Translations under genes and position numbers: made by a program
Assembly: GCA_930990555.1 (NCBI GenBank)
Contig: CAKNPW010000012.1
Location: 1 to 51,825, forward strand
DNA length: 51,825 nt
Origin: an uncultured Clostridium sp.
Lineage (GTDB): Bacteria; Bacillota; Clostridia; TANB77; CAG-508
Direction: 5' to 3'
Notes under the pieces: model-generated
The model's database searches: none
What the model was told of the DNA's origin: nothing
What the model saw: only the letters and a program-made list of their open reading frames with translations
Shown here: positions 15,938 through 24,824 of the stretch, piece after piece
Numbering within the stretch: position 1 is the first letter of the stretch
Layout: each line of letters starts with the position of its first letter

Positions 15938-17179
15938 ATGGAAAGAAGAGTTGTTGTTACAGGTATAGGAGCAGTTACACCTTTAGGAAACACTGCAACA
16001 GATTTTTGGGAAGGAATTAAAGCAGGAAAATGTGGTATTGACGAGATAACAAAAGTTGATACTAGCGATTTAAAAGTAAAATTAGCAGCAGAAGTAAAAG
16101 GATTTAATCCAGAAGACTATTTTGACAGAAGAACAGCAAGAAGAATGGATTTATATTCACAATATGCTGTAGTAGCATCAAGAGAGGCTCTAAAAGATAG
16201 TGGAATTACAGAAGAAAATACTGATATGACAAGAGTAGGAACTGTTATAGGTTCTGGAATTGGTGGATTAAATACTATGGAAAAAGATATTGGGGCATGT
16301 GCAATAAAAGGACCAGATAGAGTATCACCAATGTTTATTCCAATGGGAATACCAAACATGGCAGCAGGAAATGTAACAATAGACTTAGGTCTTAAAGGAG
16401 AATCTGTTGCAATGGTAACAGCATGTGCAACTGGAACACATTCAATTGGAGAAAGTTATAGAATGATTAAACATGGTTACCAAGATGCAGTACTTGCAGG
16501 AGGAACAGAAGCTCCAATTACAAAAACAGGTATAGCAGGTTTCCAAAATATAAAAGCATTAACACAAGCTACAGATAAAAACAGAGCAAGTATACCTTTT
16601 GACCTAGAAAGAAGTGGATTTGTTATGGGTGAAGGTGCTGCTGTTATAGTTCTAGAAGAATTAGAACATGCTAAAAAAAGAGGAGCACATATATATGCAG
16701 AAATAGTAGGATATGGAGCATCATCAGATGCATATCATATTACATCACCATCACCAGATGGAGAAGGTGCAGCAAGAGCAATGGTATCTGCAATGGAAGA
16801 TGCTAAAATAAAACCAGAAGATGTTACATATATAAATGCACATGGTACATCAACACATTTAAACGATGCGGGAGAAACTATGGCAATAAAAAAGGCTTTA
16901 GGAGAAGAAGCAAGTAAAAAAGTTTTAGTAAGTTCTACAAAGAGTAATACAGGACATTTATTAGGTGCAGCTGGAGGAGTTGAAGCTATTGTTTGTGTTA
17001 AAGCAATAGAAGATGGTTATGTACCAGCAACAATAAACTATAAAGTAGAAGACCCTGAATGTGATTTAGATATAGTTCCAAACGAAGGAAGAAATGTTGA
17101 AGTAAAATATGCAATGTCAAATTCATTAGGATTTGGTGGACATAATGGATCAATAATATTTAAAAAATATGAAGACTAG
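15938..17179 (+). CDS. fabF: 3-oxoacyl-ACP synthase II (FabF)
   Basis: Elongating condensing enzyme. The Cys-His-His triad is C163 (TACATGTHS), H302 ([11 protein letters not shown]) and H340 ([12 protein letters not shown]), practically the standard FabF numbering. Length 413 aa is normal. There is no separate FabB-type synthase in the operon, so this enzyme probably performs all elongation steps encoded here. It ends 11 bases before accB. Confidence 0.96.
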   Translation: MERRVVVTGIGAVTPLGNTATDFWEGIKAGKCGIDEITKVDTSDLKVKLAAEVKGFNPEDYFDRRTARRMDLYSQYAVVASREALKDSGITEENTDMTRVGTVIGSGIGGLNTMEKDIGACAIKGPDRVSPMFIPMGIPNMAAGNVTIDLGLKGESVAMVTACATGTHSIGESYRMIKHGYQDAVLAGGTEAPITKTGIAGFQNIKALTQATDKNRASIPFDLERSGFVMGEGAAVIVLEELEHAKKRGAHIYAEIVGYGASSDAYHITSPSPDGEGAARAMVSAMEDAKIKPEDVTYINAHGTSTHLNDAGETMAIKKALGEEASKKVLVSSTKSNTGHLLGAAGGVEAIVCVKAIEDGYVPATINYKVEDPECDLDIVPNEGRNVEVKYAMSNSLGFGGHNGSIIFKKYED

Positions 17180-17190
17180 GGGGAATAAAA

Positions 17191-17643
17191 ATGGAATATT
17201 CAGATATTAAAAGATTATTAGATGATATGGGAAATTCTAAAGTTGATAGTTTAGATATCGAATTCCCAGATGGAACAAAAATTAAAATGAAGAAAAACGA
17301 AGCTAAAATTATAGAAGCTATAGAACCAAGACCAGTACCAGCTGTAAAAGAAGTTACTTTACCAACTGAGGCTAAAGAAGGACCAAAAGCAGTAGTAGCT
17401 ACAGAAAATTACAAAGAAGTAAAATCACCAATGGTAGGAACGTTTTATAGTGCTCCATCACCAAAAGATGAACCATATGTAAAAGTTGGTGACAAAGTAA
17501 AAAAAGGTGATGTACTTTGCGTAGTAGAAGCTATGAAATTAATGAACGAAATAGAATCAGAATTTGACGGAGAAATAGTAGAAATCTGCGTTAAGAACGA
17601 AGAGATGGTAGAATATGGAACTACATTATTCAAAATAAAATAA
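17191..17643 (+). CDS. accB: Biotin carboxyl carrier protein of acetyl-CoA carboxylase
   Basis: A 150-aa AccB with an N-terminal helix, a Pro/Ala/Glu-rich linker (about 45-75) and a C-terminal biotinyl domain. The biotinylated lysine is K116 in [12 protein letters not shown]. It is the substrate of BirA (7598-8179) and the carrier between AccC and the carboxyltransferase. SD AGGGGGA, 11 bases after fabF. Confidence 0.95.
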   Translation: MEYSDIKRLLDDMGNSKVDSLDIEFPDGTKIKMKKNEAKIIEAIEPRPVPAVKEVTLPTEAKEGPKAVVATENYKEVKSPMVGTFYSAPSPKDEPYVKVGDKVKKGDVLCVVEAMKLMNEIESEFDGEIVEICVKNEEMVEYGTTLFKIK

Positions 17644-17646
17644 GAA

Positions 17647-17766
17647 AATAGGGATTTAGGGACGTTCCTTTTTTCCCTATTTAGAACTGGTGAACTTTAG
17701 GGACGGAGTTAAAAGTTCATCGATTGACATAAAATTTGAACTTTAAGGACAGTCCCTAAAGTTCAA
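17647..17766. repeat. GGGAC-type intergenic palindromic repeats, copy 2
   Basis: Between accB and fabZ are a hairpin with arms AATAGGGA/TCCCTATT (17647-17654 and 17674-17681), enclosing AGGGACGTTCCT, and a second long palindrome at 17736-17766 with the core GGACAGTCC. A partial third copy is around 17691-17719. The stretch is non-coding and lies within the fab operon. Confidence 0.65.
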
Positions 17767-17791
17767 AAAATTTTTAAAAGGAGAAAATATT

Positions 17792-18214
17792 ATGCTAAAT
17801 ATTAATGAAATAATGGAAATAATTCCACAAAGACCACCATTTTTAATGATAGACAGAGTAGAAGAATTTGTGCCAGGAGAAAGTTGTGTGGCATATAAAA
17901 ATGTATGTATAAATGAACCACACTTCCAAGGACATTTCCCTGGTAACCCAATAATGCCTGGAGTTCTTACAATAGAAGCTTTAGCACAAACAGGTGCGGT
18001 TGCAATTCTTTCTATGCCAGAAAACAAAGGTAAAAATGCACTTTTTGGTGGTGTAGATAAATTAAGATTTAAAAGACAAGTAATTCCAGGAGATGTTTTA
18101 AAATTAGAAGTTAAAATCATCAAAAGAAAAGGTCCAATAGGAGTTGGAGAAGCAATAGCAACAGTAAATGGAGAAGTAGCTGTAAAAGGTGAGCTTACAT
18201 TTGCAATAGTATAA
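17792..18214 (+). CDS. fabZ: 3-hydroxyacyl-ACP dehydratase FabZ
   Basis: Hot-dog-fold dehydratase making the trans-2-enoyl-ACP. Catalytic H48 is in [12 protein letters not shown] and E62 in [12 protein letters not shown]. At 140 aa it is standard. SD AAAGGAGA. It is separated from accB by a repeat-rich 148-base gap and is followed by accC after 40 bases. The next step, enoyl reduction, has no gene in this cluster. Confidence 0.95.
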   Translation: MLNINEIMEIIPQRPPFLMIDRVEEFVPGESCVAYKNVCINEPHFQGHFPGNPIMPGVLTIEALAQTGAVAILSMPENKGKNALFGGVDKLRFKRQVIPGDVLKLEVKIIKRKGPIGVGEAIATVNGEVAVKGELTFAIV

Positions 18215-18254
18215 TTTCGCTTAAGAATGAAGCAAGAAAGGATTTGAAATTGAT

Positions 18255-19598
18255 ATGTTAAAAAAGATATTAATTGCAAACAGAGGAGAAATAGCTGTAA
18301 GAATTATAAGAGCTTGTAGAGAAATGGGAATAAAAACAGTTGCAGTATATTCAGAAGCTGACAAAACAGCATTACATACAAAACTTGCAGATGAAGCGAT
18401 ATGTATAGGACCTGCTCCTTCTGTAAAAAGTTATTTAAATGTAAAAGCTATTATTGAAGCGGCTTGCTTAACTGGTGCAGATAGTATTCATCCAGGTTTT
18501 GGATTTTTATCAGAAAATAGCAGTTTTGCAAAGATTTGTGACGAAATAGGTTTAAAATTTATAGGACCAAAACCAGAAATTATAGAACTTATGGGAAATA
18601 AATCTAAAGCAAAAGAGACAATGAAAAATGCAGGTGTTCCAGTTGTTCCAGGTTCAGATGGATTAATATATACAATGCAAGAAGCAATAAATATATCAAA
18701 CCAAATAGGATATCCAGTAATGCTTAAAGCATCTGCTGGTGGTGGCGGAAAAGGTATAAGAGTTGCATACAATGAGGATGAACTAAAAAAAGCATATGAA
18801 GTTGTAAAACAAGAAGCAGCTATATCTTTTAATGATGATAGCATTTACATAGAGAAATTTATAGAAAATCCAAGACATATAGAAATTCAAGTAATGGCTG
18901 ATGAACATGGTAATTCAGTACATTTAGGTGAAAGAGATTGTACTGTACAAAGAAGAAATCAAAAAATGCTAGAAGAAACACCATCTGGAATAATAGATAG
19001 CAAATTAAGAGAAAAAATGGGAGCTGTAGCTGTTAAAGCTGTTAAAGAAGTTGGATATACAAATGTTGGAACAATAGAATTTTTAGTAGATAAAAATAAA
19101 GATTTCTATTTTATGGAAATGAATACAAGAATTCAAGTAGAGCATCCAGTAACAGAGATGGTAACAGGATTAGACTTAATAAAAGAGCAAATTCGTATAG
19201 CTTCAGGTGAAAAAATGAAATATAAACAAAAAGATATTACATTTACAGGACATAGTTTAGAAGCTAGAATAAATGCAGAAAATCCAGCTAAAAACTTTAT
19301 GCCATGCCCAGGATTAATAGAAGAATTACATCTTCCAGGTGGAAATGGTGTAAGAGTTGATACAGCTGTATATGCAGGATATAAAGTTCCTCAAAATTAT
19401 GATTCTATGATTGCAAAAGTAATTGTTCACGGAAAAGACAGAAAAGAATCAATTGCTAAAATGAAAAGTGCATTATCAGAACTTGTAATTTCAGGAATAG
19501 AGACAAATACAGACTTCATATTAAAAATATTAGATAATGAGAAATTTAAAGCTAATGATTATGACACATCATTTATAGAAAAAGAATTTGGAAAATAG
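18255..19598 (+). CDS. accC: Biotin carboxylase subunit of acetyl-CoA carboxylase
   Basis: ATP-grasp enzyme carboxylating the biotin of AccB. The 447-aa protein has the N-terminal KILIANRGEIAVRIIRA motif, the glycine-rich ATP loop SAGGGGKGIR, the catalytic region ERDCTVQRRNQK, MEMNTRIQVEHPVTE and the C-terminal ENPAKNFMPCPG. Normally accD and accA follow; here the sequence downstream decays into remnants and a terminator. The carboxyltransferase must be encoded elsewhere if the enzyme is functional. Confidence 0.96.
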   Translation: MLKKILIANRGEIAVRIIRACREMGIKTVAVYSEADKTALHTKLADEAICIGPAPSVKSYLNVKAIIEAACLTGADSIHPGFGFLSENSSFAKICDEIGLKFIGPKPEIIELMGNKSKAKETMKNAGVPVVPGSDGLIYTMQEAINISNQIGYPVMLKASAGGGGKGIRVAYNEDELKKAYEVVKQEAAISFNDDSIYIEKFIENPRHIEIQVMADEHGNSVHLGERDCTVQRRNQKMLEETPSGIIDSKLREKMGAVAVKAVKEVGYTNVGTIEFLVDKNKDFYFMEMNTRIQVEHPVTEMVTGLDLIKEQIRIASGEKMKYKQKDITFTGHSLEARINAENPAKNFMPCPGLIEELHLPGGNGVRVDTAVYAGYKVPQNYDSMIAKVIVHGKDRKESIAKMKSALSELVISGIETNTDFILKILDNEKFKANDYDTSFIEKEFGK

Positions 19599-19840
19599 AA
19601 ATTAGGATCATCACAGCAATTTTGTGATAGTCTGTTTGATATCAGGTGCGAAGGGTCTGGTGCTCAGATTTTTTGCCATGAAATAGGCCACAAAGTAGTT
19701 TGTGTGAAAAATAGTATGAGCAAGAATTACTAGAAAATGTAAAAGAATACTTTTCTGTGAGTGAAGAATTTGCTCATGAAATTATTGCTGAATTGTCAGG
19801 AGAAATTGTTGTCAAGGTTGAATCTCAGATCCAACTTTGA
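19599..19840 (+). pseudogene. Degenerate coding remnant downstream of accC
   Basis: Two overlapping open frames without start codons look like one frameshifted gene. The first runs from the accC stop to TAG 19731 and includes IFCHEIGHKVVCVKN. The second runs 19715-19840 and includes EFAHEIIAELSGEIV, ending in TGA. Both look protein-like, and this stretch is less A/T-rich than the host genes. I cannot assign a family. It sits where accD-accA would be expected but resembles neither. Confidence 0.4.
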
Positions 19841-19860
19841 CAATTATAACGTAAGAAAGA

Positions 19861-19917
19861 ATAATAAAAAGCCTAATGGAATGGTAATATCCATGTTAGG
19901 CTTTTTATTATTTTTTC
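19861..19917 (+). terminator. Strong terminator ending the fab/acc operon region
   Basis: 16-bp perfect outer arms (19861-19876 and 19896-19911) plus an inner TGGA/TCCA pair are followed by a run of six Ts. Confidence 0.9.
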
Positions 19918-20080
19918 TATTGTAATATATATAATTTTGATATAGAATAAAACTGAAGAAAAACGGAAATGGAGTTGATATAAATACCACATTGTTATGG
20001 TTCAATCCTTATAGGATTGGAATCTGGAGCAATATTTTTAAATACGATATGATTCGGAAAAATCAAAAATAATATTGTTA

Positions 20081-20209
20081 GTGGAAAAAAGAACAAGTGT
20101 AAAAGGTTTATATTCCATTGGAGATGGTGGGAGAATGGCAAGAAGAGTAATGATAGCATCAGGTTTTGGAGTACAAATGGCAGGGAATTTAATAAATAAA
20201 GGAGTTTAA
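20081..20209 (+). pseudogene. C-terminal remnant of a FAD-dependent dehydrogenase
   Basis: An open frame without start reads GLYSIGDGGRMARRVMIASG and ends LINKGV. This matches the FAD-binding C terminus of the uncharacterised FAD-dependent dehydrogenase family, in which a GLY-IGDGAG motif is followed by a small helix. The N-terminal 90 percent is missing. The stop is directly before the Nudix gene at 20211. Confidence 0.55.
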
Positions 20210-20210
20210 T

Positions 20211-20657
20211 ATGCATATAAGTGTTAGAGGAATAGTAGAAGAAGATTATGGAATCATCTTAATACATAGAATAAAGCCAAGAGAAGATGGAACATTAAGA
20301 GATTATTATGTTGTACCTGGAGGAAAACAAGAAGAAGGAGAAAGCAATTTAGATACATTAAATAGGGAAATAGAAGAAGAATTGGGTATTAAAGTAAAAG
20401 TAAAAGAAAAACTTATAGAATACAATGACAAAGAATACAATGACAGTATTCAAATATTTTACATATGTACTCATAAAGATGGAATAATAGGTACAGGAAA
20501 TGGTCCAGAAATGACGAATAAAAATGAATATAAAGGAATATTTCAGCCGCTAATAGTAAAATATGAAGATATAAAAAATATAAATTTAGTACCAGAATAT
20601 ATTAAAGAAATACTTATTAAAAGATATGAGGAACCAAAAAGTGAAAAGAAGTTATAG
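20211..20657 (+). CDS. Nudix hydrolase
   Basis: A 148-aa Nudix protein. The Nudix box is intact: GGKQEEGESNLDTLNREI followed by EEELG, with the expected G-x5-E-x7-REUxEExG spacing. It probably hydrolyses a nucleoside diphosphate derivative; the specific substrate is unknown. SD AAAGGAG. Its end overlaps the start of the NDK-like gene, so the two are translated together. First gene of a cluster of nucleotide-handling enzymes. Confidence 0.82.
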   Translation: MHISVRGIVEEDYGIILIHRIKPREDGTLRDYYVVPGGKQEEGESNLDTLNREIEEELGIKVKVKEKLIEYNDKEYNDSIQIFYICTHKDGIIGTGNGPEMTNKNEYKGIFQPLIVKYEDIKNINLVPEYIKEILIKRYEEPKSEKKL

Positions 20658-21330
20658 TTATTTTATAGTAAAGCCAGATGGAATAAGATACTTAGATGAA
20701 ATATTAAATGACTTAGAGGGAAAATTTCAAGAAATAAGATATTATGCGATAGAGGATTTTGAAAGTATAATTAAAAAATTATATCATAAACATTATGAAA
20801 AGAAAGGAAGCAATTTTGCGAGGTCATATGCTTCGTATTTATATGGAATTAAAGAAATTTTTGGTAATAAAGCTTTATTAGCATTAGTAGCTGACAGAGA
20901 AAAAACATATGAAGAATTATCTTATGATATTTTTGAAGAAAAGACATTGATTAGGCAAAAATATGTTAATAACAATGTTGGTATAATTACAAATTTAGAA
21001 GATGAGAAAGTTAATTATGTAAGATATGTGGATCAAAAAGGAAATCTGAAGGCACCAAGAATTCTAAAGGACATGGGTAATATTAGAATAAATGATATGA
21101 ATATTATACATTCACCAGATCCTGATAAAGCTACAACGAAAGAAGAACTACAAATTATAATAGATAGTGGAATCTTAAAGGATGAGAATTTGTTAACACC
21201 AGATATTATTAAAAAAATAAGAGAATATGGAACATTTAATTTTTTTAATGATATGAAAAAAGAAGATTATCAAGGAAATATAGGTCCAGATATATCGGGA
21301 TTTATAAAAGCTGATATAGAAGAAAGATAA
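20641..21330 (+). CDS. Nucleoside diphosphate kinase-like protein, divergent
   Basis: A 229-aa protein whose start YSYFIVKPDGIRYLDEI and later NIIHSPDPDKATTKEE correspond to the NDK start (FxxxKPDxxxR) and to the NDK active-site stretch with the phospho-histidine (NxxHgSDs). It is longer than a normal NDK (about 140-150 aa), and the middle is unlike any I recognise. I prefer the GTG start at 20641, with GAGGA at 20628-20632 as SD; an in-frame ATG at 20626 lacks one. It could be a kinase with altered specificity or a nucleotide-binding pseudoenzyme. Confidence 0.6.
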   Translation: MKRSYSYFIVKPDGIRYLDEILNDLEGKFQEIRYYAIEDFESIIKKLYHKHYEKKGSNFARSYASYLYGIKEIFGNKALLALVADREKTYEELSYDIFEEKTLIRQKYVNNNVGIITNLEDEKVNYVRYVDQKGNLKAPRILKDMGNIRINDMNIIHSPDPDKATTKEELQIIIDSGILKDENLLTPDIIKKIREYGTFNFFNDMKKEDYQGNIGPDISGFIKADIEER

Positions 21331-21348
21331 TATACGAGGGGGATAAAA

Positions 21349-22227
21349 ATGGAAGAAGAATTAGAAAATGGAATAGCTTTAATGGAAGGAATATTACAGA
21401 ATTGGAAAAACGAAAACAAAGGAAAATATCATATATTTTTTCCAAAATGTACAAAGGAAAATGATAGAGATGTTGTGTTATTTCCAATATTTGAAGAAAA
21501 TAAAAATGGAACTTTAAATTTAAAAGTATGGGCAAAATATAATTTAGAGAATTATTCTTTAGAAGAGTATTTAGATGTAAAAAACAAAATTATATTATTT
21601 GATAAAAAATTAATAAATTTTAAAAAAAAGAAATTCGCGCAAAATGTAATTTCATTAATAGAAATATTTTATACAGCTCAAGAATTTATGGATTTATCGG
21701 AAGATAGTATAGAATACATAGCAAACCAAGAATTGTTAGAAGAAAAAATAGACGAGTATAAACAAAAATTTAAAACAATCCTTGCTGAAGAAGAATTAGC
21801 CATTGCATATGGAGTAAAAAAGACTGAACCAGTAAAAACAGAAAAGGCAAAGCTTCCAGTTACAAATACTCAACCTGTTGAACCGAAGAAAGAAGTAGAA
21901 AAAGGAAATGAACAAATCAAAATCCCCGATTTAACAATAAAAAAATTACAAGAAAGTATATCTAAGATAGACCACAAGAATAATTCAAAAGAAAAATATA
22001 TGCTTAAACTTATGGAAGAAGTCGGCGAACTTGCAAAAGTTGTAAATGAAGATGTACGAATGAAAGATAAAGAAATAAAAGGAACAATAGAAGAAGAATT
22101 ACAAGATGTTCTATATTATGTAACATGCTTAGCAAATATTTATGGAATAGATTTAGAAGAATGTATATATTTAAAAGAAGAATTAAATTGTAAAAAATAT
22201 AATAGAAAAAATATGTTTAAGGAGTAA
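21349..22227 (+). CDS. MazG-like pyrophosphohydrolase with unknown N-terminal domain
   Basis: A 292-aa two-part protein. Residues 1 to about 150 form an unrecognised domain with WKNENKGKYHIFFPK and many acidic and aromatic residues. A linker rich in Lys, Pro and Glu (about 155-190) follows. The last 95 residues are MazG-like, with LMEEVGELAKV and EEELQDVLYYVTC, the metal-binding acidic motifs. It presumably cleaves an NTP, with the N-terminal part supplying partner or substrate recognition. It ends 3 bases before the WYL regulator. Confidence 0.65.
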   Translation: MEEELENGIALMEGILQNWKNENKGKYHIFFPKCTKENDRDVVLFPIFEENKNGTLNLKVWAKYNLENYSLEEYLDVKNKIILFDKKLINFKKKKFAQNVISLIEIFYTAQEFMDLSEDSIEYIANQELLEEKIDEYKQKFKTILAEEELAIAYGVKKTEPVKTEKAKLPVTNTQPVEPKKEVEKGNEQIKIPDLTIKKLQESISKIDHKNNSKEKYMLKLMEEVGELAKVVNEDVRMKDKEIKGTIEEELQDVLYYVTCLANIYGIDLEECIYLKEELNCKKYNRKNMFKE

Positions 22228-22230
22228 TTA

Positions 22231-22854
22231 ATGAGCAAAGTTGCAAATATGTTAAATATGGTAAAAATTCTGGAAGATGGAAAAATACATACAATACAAG
22301 ATTTAGCAGATGAATTAGAGGTATCTACAAGAATGATAAGAATATATAAACAAGAATTAGAACAAGCAGGAATATATATAAAAGGAAAGCATGGAATAAA
22401 TGGTGGATATATTTTAGATAATATGAAAAATACTATCGATATTGGATTGACAGGAGAAGAAATATATCAACTAAAAAATATGCCAAAAAATGTATCAGAA
22501 ACAGCTATAGTAGATAAGATTGTTAAAGCATATATGATTAATGAATATAGAAAAGATAGTACTAAAAGTGAACTGCTAATGCCAGAATTCACAGAAATAT
22601 ATAAAGATTTTAGACTAGCAATCAATAACAGAAATAAGATTTTTATTGAATTTAAATCTGTCAATTCAGGAATAACTAAAAGAACAATACATCCTGCAGA
22701 ACTATTTACATATTTAAATAATTGGTATGTTGCAGCATTTTGCGAATTAAGAAATGAAATTAGATTATTCAAACTAAATGACATAATTTCATATAAAATA
22801 CTAGCTGAAAAATACGAAAAAGAAATCAAGCTAAAAATTTGGTCAAAAAAATAA
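22231..22854 (+). CDS. HTH-WYL transcriptional regulator
   Basis: A 207-aa protein. Residues 1-60 form a DeoR/YafY-type winged helix (DLADELEVSTRMIRIYKQEL, then GINGGYIL). The C-terminal half is a WYL domain (NKIFIEFKSVNSG, RTIHPAELFTYLNNWYVAAF), a ligand-sensing fold often found in regulators of defence and DNA-damage genes. It probably regulates the surrounding nucleotide-handling genes, since it is in the same transcription unit as the MazG fusion gene (3-base gap). Confidence 0.8.
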   Translation: MSKVANMLNMVKILEDGKIHTIQDLADELEVSTRMIRIYKQELEQAGIYIKGKHGINGGYILDNMKNTIDIGLTGEEIYQLKNMPKNVSETAIVDKIVKAYMINEYRKDSTKSELLMPEFTEIYKDFRLAINNRNKIFIEFKSVNSGITKRTIHPAELFTYLNNWYVAAFCELRNEIRLFKLNDIISYKILAEKYEKEIKLKIWSKK

Positions 22855-22870
22855 ACTGACAATTATATTT

Positions 22871-22905
22871 CCTCTTTTTGTGATAAAATAATTACAAAAG
22901 GAGGA
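22871..22905 (+). terminator. Terminator-like hairpin containing the SD of the next gene
   Basis: The arm starting CCTCTTTTTGT at 22871 pairs with ACAAAAGGAGG (22894-22904) with one mismatch, and ATTTTT follows. The right arm is the SD of the HAD gene at 22911. It can act as the terminator after the WYL gene and as a translation mask. Confidence 0.6.
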
Positions 22906-22910
22906 TTTTT

Positions 22911-23609
22911 ATGTATAAAACAATAATATTTGATTTAGATGATACATTAAATGATGATACAAAAAATGTAAAAGAAGCATTTAGAACAATAGCGCATGAA
23001 AATTACAGTGATAAGGAATTTGAAAGATTTCATAAAATTGATAAGGAAATTTGGAGATATAGAGCAGCAGGTATTATAAAAGATCCAAGGGAAGGCATGT
23101 CAAATGAAGAAAAAACAAAATGGATTAGAGCGCAAAGATTTCTAAGATATTTTAAAGGAATTACATATGAAGAAGCAGTGAAAATAAATGATATATACAC
23201 AGAAGGATTAAAACTAAAAGTACAAGCGATAGAAGGAGCTAAGGAAATTATAAAATATTTAAAAGACAAAAAGTATAAGCTTGTAATTGCAAGTAATGGA
23301 CCAAGCATAGCAATACCAGCAAAACTAAAAGGATTAGGAATAAATGAATATATAGATGAAACCTTTGCAGCAGACGAATGTGGAAGTATGAAGCCACACA
23401 TGTATTTTTATGAAGCTTTATTTAATAAAATAAATAATCATAATACCAAAGAAATGTTATTTATAGGAGATGAATTAGAAAAAGATATTAAAGGTGGAAA
23501 CGAAGTAGGAATGGATACATGTTGGTTTAATATAAGAAATGAAAATGAAAGTGCTTACAAGCCAACATATGAAATACATAAGTTAGAAGAATTAAAAAAA
23601 ATCTTATAA
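22911..23609 (+). CDS. HAD-family hydrolase (YjjG-like)
   Basis: A 232-aa HAD phosphatase. Motif I is FDLDDTLND with nucleophile D8 and acid/base D10; motif II is IASNG; motif III and IV are KPHMYFYEAL and FIGDELEKDIKGG. A large helical cap lies between residues 15 and 95, as in the YjjG/HAD-IA group that includes nucleotide 5'-phosphatases. The substrate is unknown; the neighbours suggest a nucleotide monophosphate. The SD lies inside a hairpin. Confidence 0.82.
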   Translation: MYKTIIFDLDDTLNDDTKNVKEAFRTIAHENYSDKEFERFHKIDKEIWRYRAAGIIKDPREGMSNEEKTKWIRAQRFLRYFKGITYEEAVKINDIYTEGLKLKVQAIEGAKEIIKYLKDKKYKLVIASNGPSIAIPAKLKGLGINEYIDETFAADECGSMKPHMYFYEALFNKINNHNTKEMLFIGDELEKDIKGGNEVGMDTCWFNIRNENESAYKPTYEIHKLEELKKIL

Positions 23610-23626
23610 AAAAAGAAGGAAAATAT

Positions 23627-24208
23627 ATGGAAGAAATAATATTTGTAACACATAATAAAGGAAAAATATCATCTGCGCAGAAACAATTAGCAGGTGTAAA
23701 TGTAAAAATATTTGAATACGAGTTAGATGAACCAAGAAGTGATGACATAAAATTTATTTCAAAAGCTAAAGTAGAAGAGGCATATAAGTTAGTAAAAAAG
23801 CCATGTATTTCTTTAGATTGTGGTTTCTGGATAGAAGAATTAAATGGTTTTCCGCGAGCATTTGTTAACTTTTCATTAGAAACATTAGGCCTAGAAGGAA
23901 TACTAAAATTAATGGAAGGAAAAGAAAACAGGAACTGCAAATTTACAGAATGTTTATCATACTATGACGGAAAAGAAGTACATCAATTTATGGGCGAGCA
24001 CAAAGGAAAAATATCAAAAGAAATATTGGGAAATGATACAAACGAAAAATGGTCAGATTTATGGTATATCTATATACCTAGCGGATATGAAAAAACATTA
24101 GCACAGATGACAAAAGAGGAACGAGCTACAAGGAAAAAGTATGAAAGTAAAGATGCAATGAAAATATTTGCAAATTGGTATTTGGAATATAAAGCAAATT
24201 TATTATAG
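23627..24208 (+). CDS. Ham1/RdgB-like non-canonical purine NTP pyrophosphatase
   Basis: A 193-aa ITPase-family protein. The N-terminal FVTHNKGKISSAQKQL is the substrate-binding SxNxxK-type motif, and SLDCGFWIEELNGFPRAF is the middle catalytic motif (usually DSGLxVxALxGxPG). It is divergent from RdgB proper. The family removes ITP, XTP and similar NTPs from the pool. It follows the HAD gene by 17 bases in a cluster of such enzymes. Confidence 0.75.
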   Translation: MEEIIFVTHNKGKISSAQKQLAGVNVKIFEYELDEPRSDDIKFISKAKVEEAYKLVKKPCISLDCGFWIEELNGFPRAFVNFSLETLGLEGILKLMEGKENRNCKFTECLSYYDGKEVHQFMGEHKGKISKEILGNDTNEKWSDLWYIYIPSGYEKTLAQMTKEERATRKKYESKDAMKIFANWYLEYKANLL

Positions 24209-24354
24209 TGTTTAAAATTTTGAATAGTTGGATATAAATATTTAGATAAAAAGTAGTAAAATAGAAGCTTTTATGATATAGTTCTTTATAAAATAGATAT
24301 GTGAATATAAAACTATTATAGAATCACATATACTGGCGAATAAAGGAGTATATC

Positions 24355-24807
24355 ATGAGAGCTAATTTTTTTGGAAGTACAGCATGTTATTTAAAGAAAG
24401 ACAACAAAATATTATTTATAAAATTTAATAAAAAACGGGGACAAGTATATGCTCCAATAGGCGGAAAAATAGAAGCAGGAGAAACACCTACAGAATGTTT
24501 ATTAAGAGAATTTAAAGAAGAAACAGGGCTAGAATTAAAAGATCCAAAACTTAAGGGAATTTCTTTTTGGAAAGACAGTACAGAGGGTATAATATTTATA
24601 TATACTGCCGAAAATGTTGATGGAAATCTACAAGAATCTGAAGAAGGAAGATTAGAATGGATAGATATTAACGAGTTGGAAAATATAAAGCAATTTGATA
24701 TGAACAGTAAATTTACTAAATATATATTTAAAGACGGTATGTTTGAAGGAAAATTTATTTTAGATGAAAATGCTAAAGTACTTGATTATAAAACAAGAAA
24801 GATATAG
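24355..24807 (+). CDS. Nudix hydrolase, MutT-like
   Basis: A 150-aa Nudix protein with a canonical box (GGKIEAGETPTECLLREF followed by KEETGLEL). An early KKRGQVYAPIGG and late LEWIDINEL fit the MutT/8-oxo-dGTP-diphosphatase-like group. SD AAAGGAG. A 146-base gap with a weak 8-bp hairpin (24297-24304 with 24324-24331) lies upstream. It is one of three Nudix genes in this part of the window. Confidence 0.8.
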   Translation: MRANFFGSTACYLKKDNKILFIKFNKKRGQVYAPIGGKIEAGETPTECLLREFKEETGLELKDPKLKGISFWKDSTEGIIFIYTAENVDGNLQESEEGRLEWIDINELENIKQFDMNSKFTKYIFKDGMFEGKFILDENAKVLDYKTRKI

Positions 24808-24824
24808 AAAGAAAGGATTAATTC

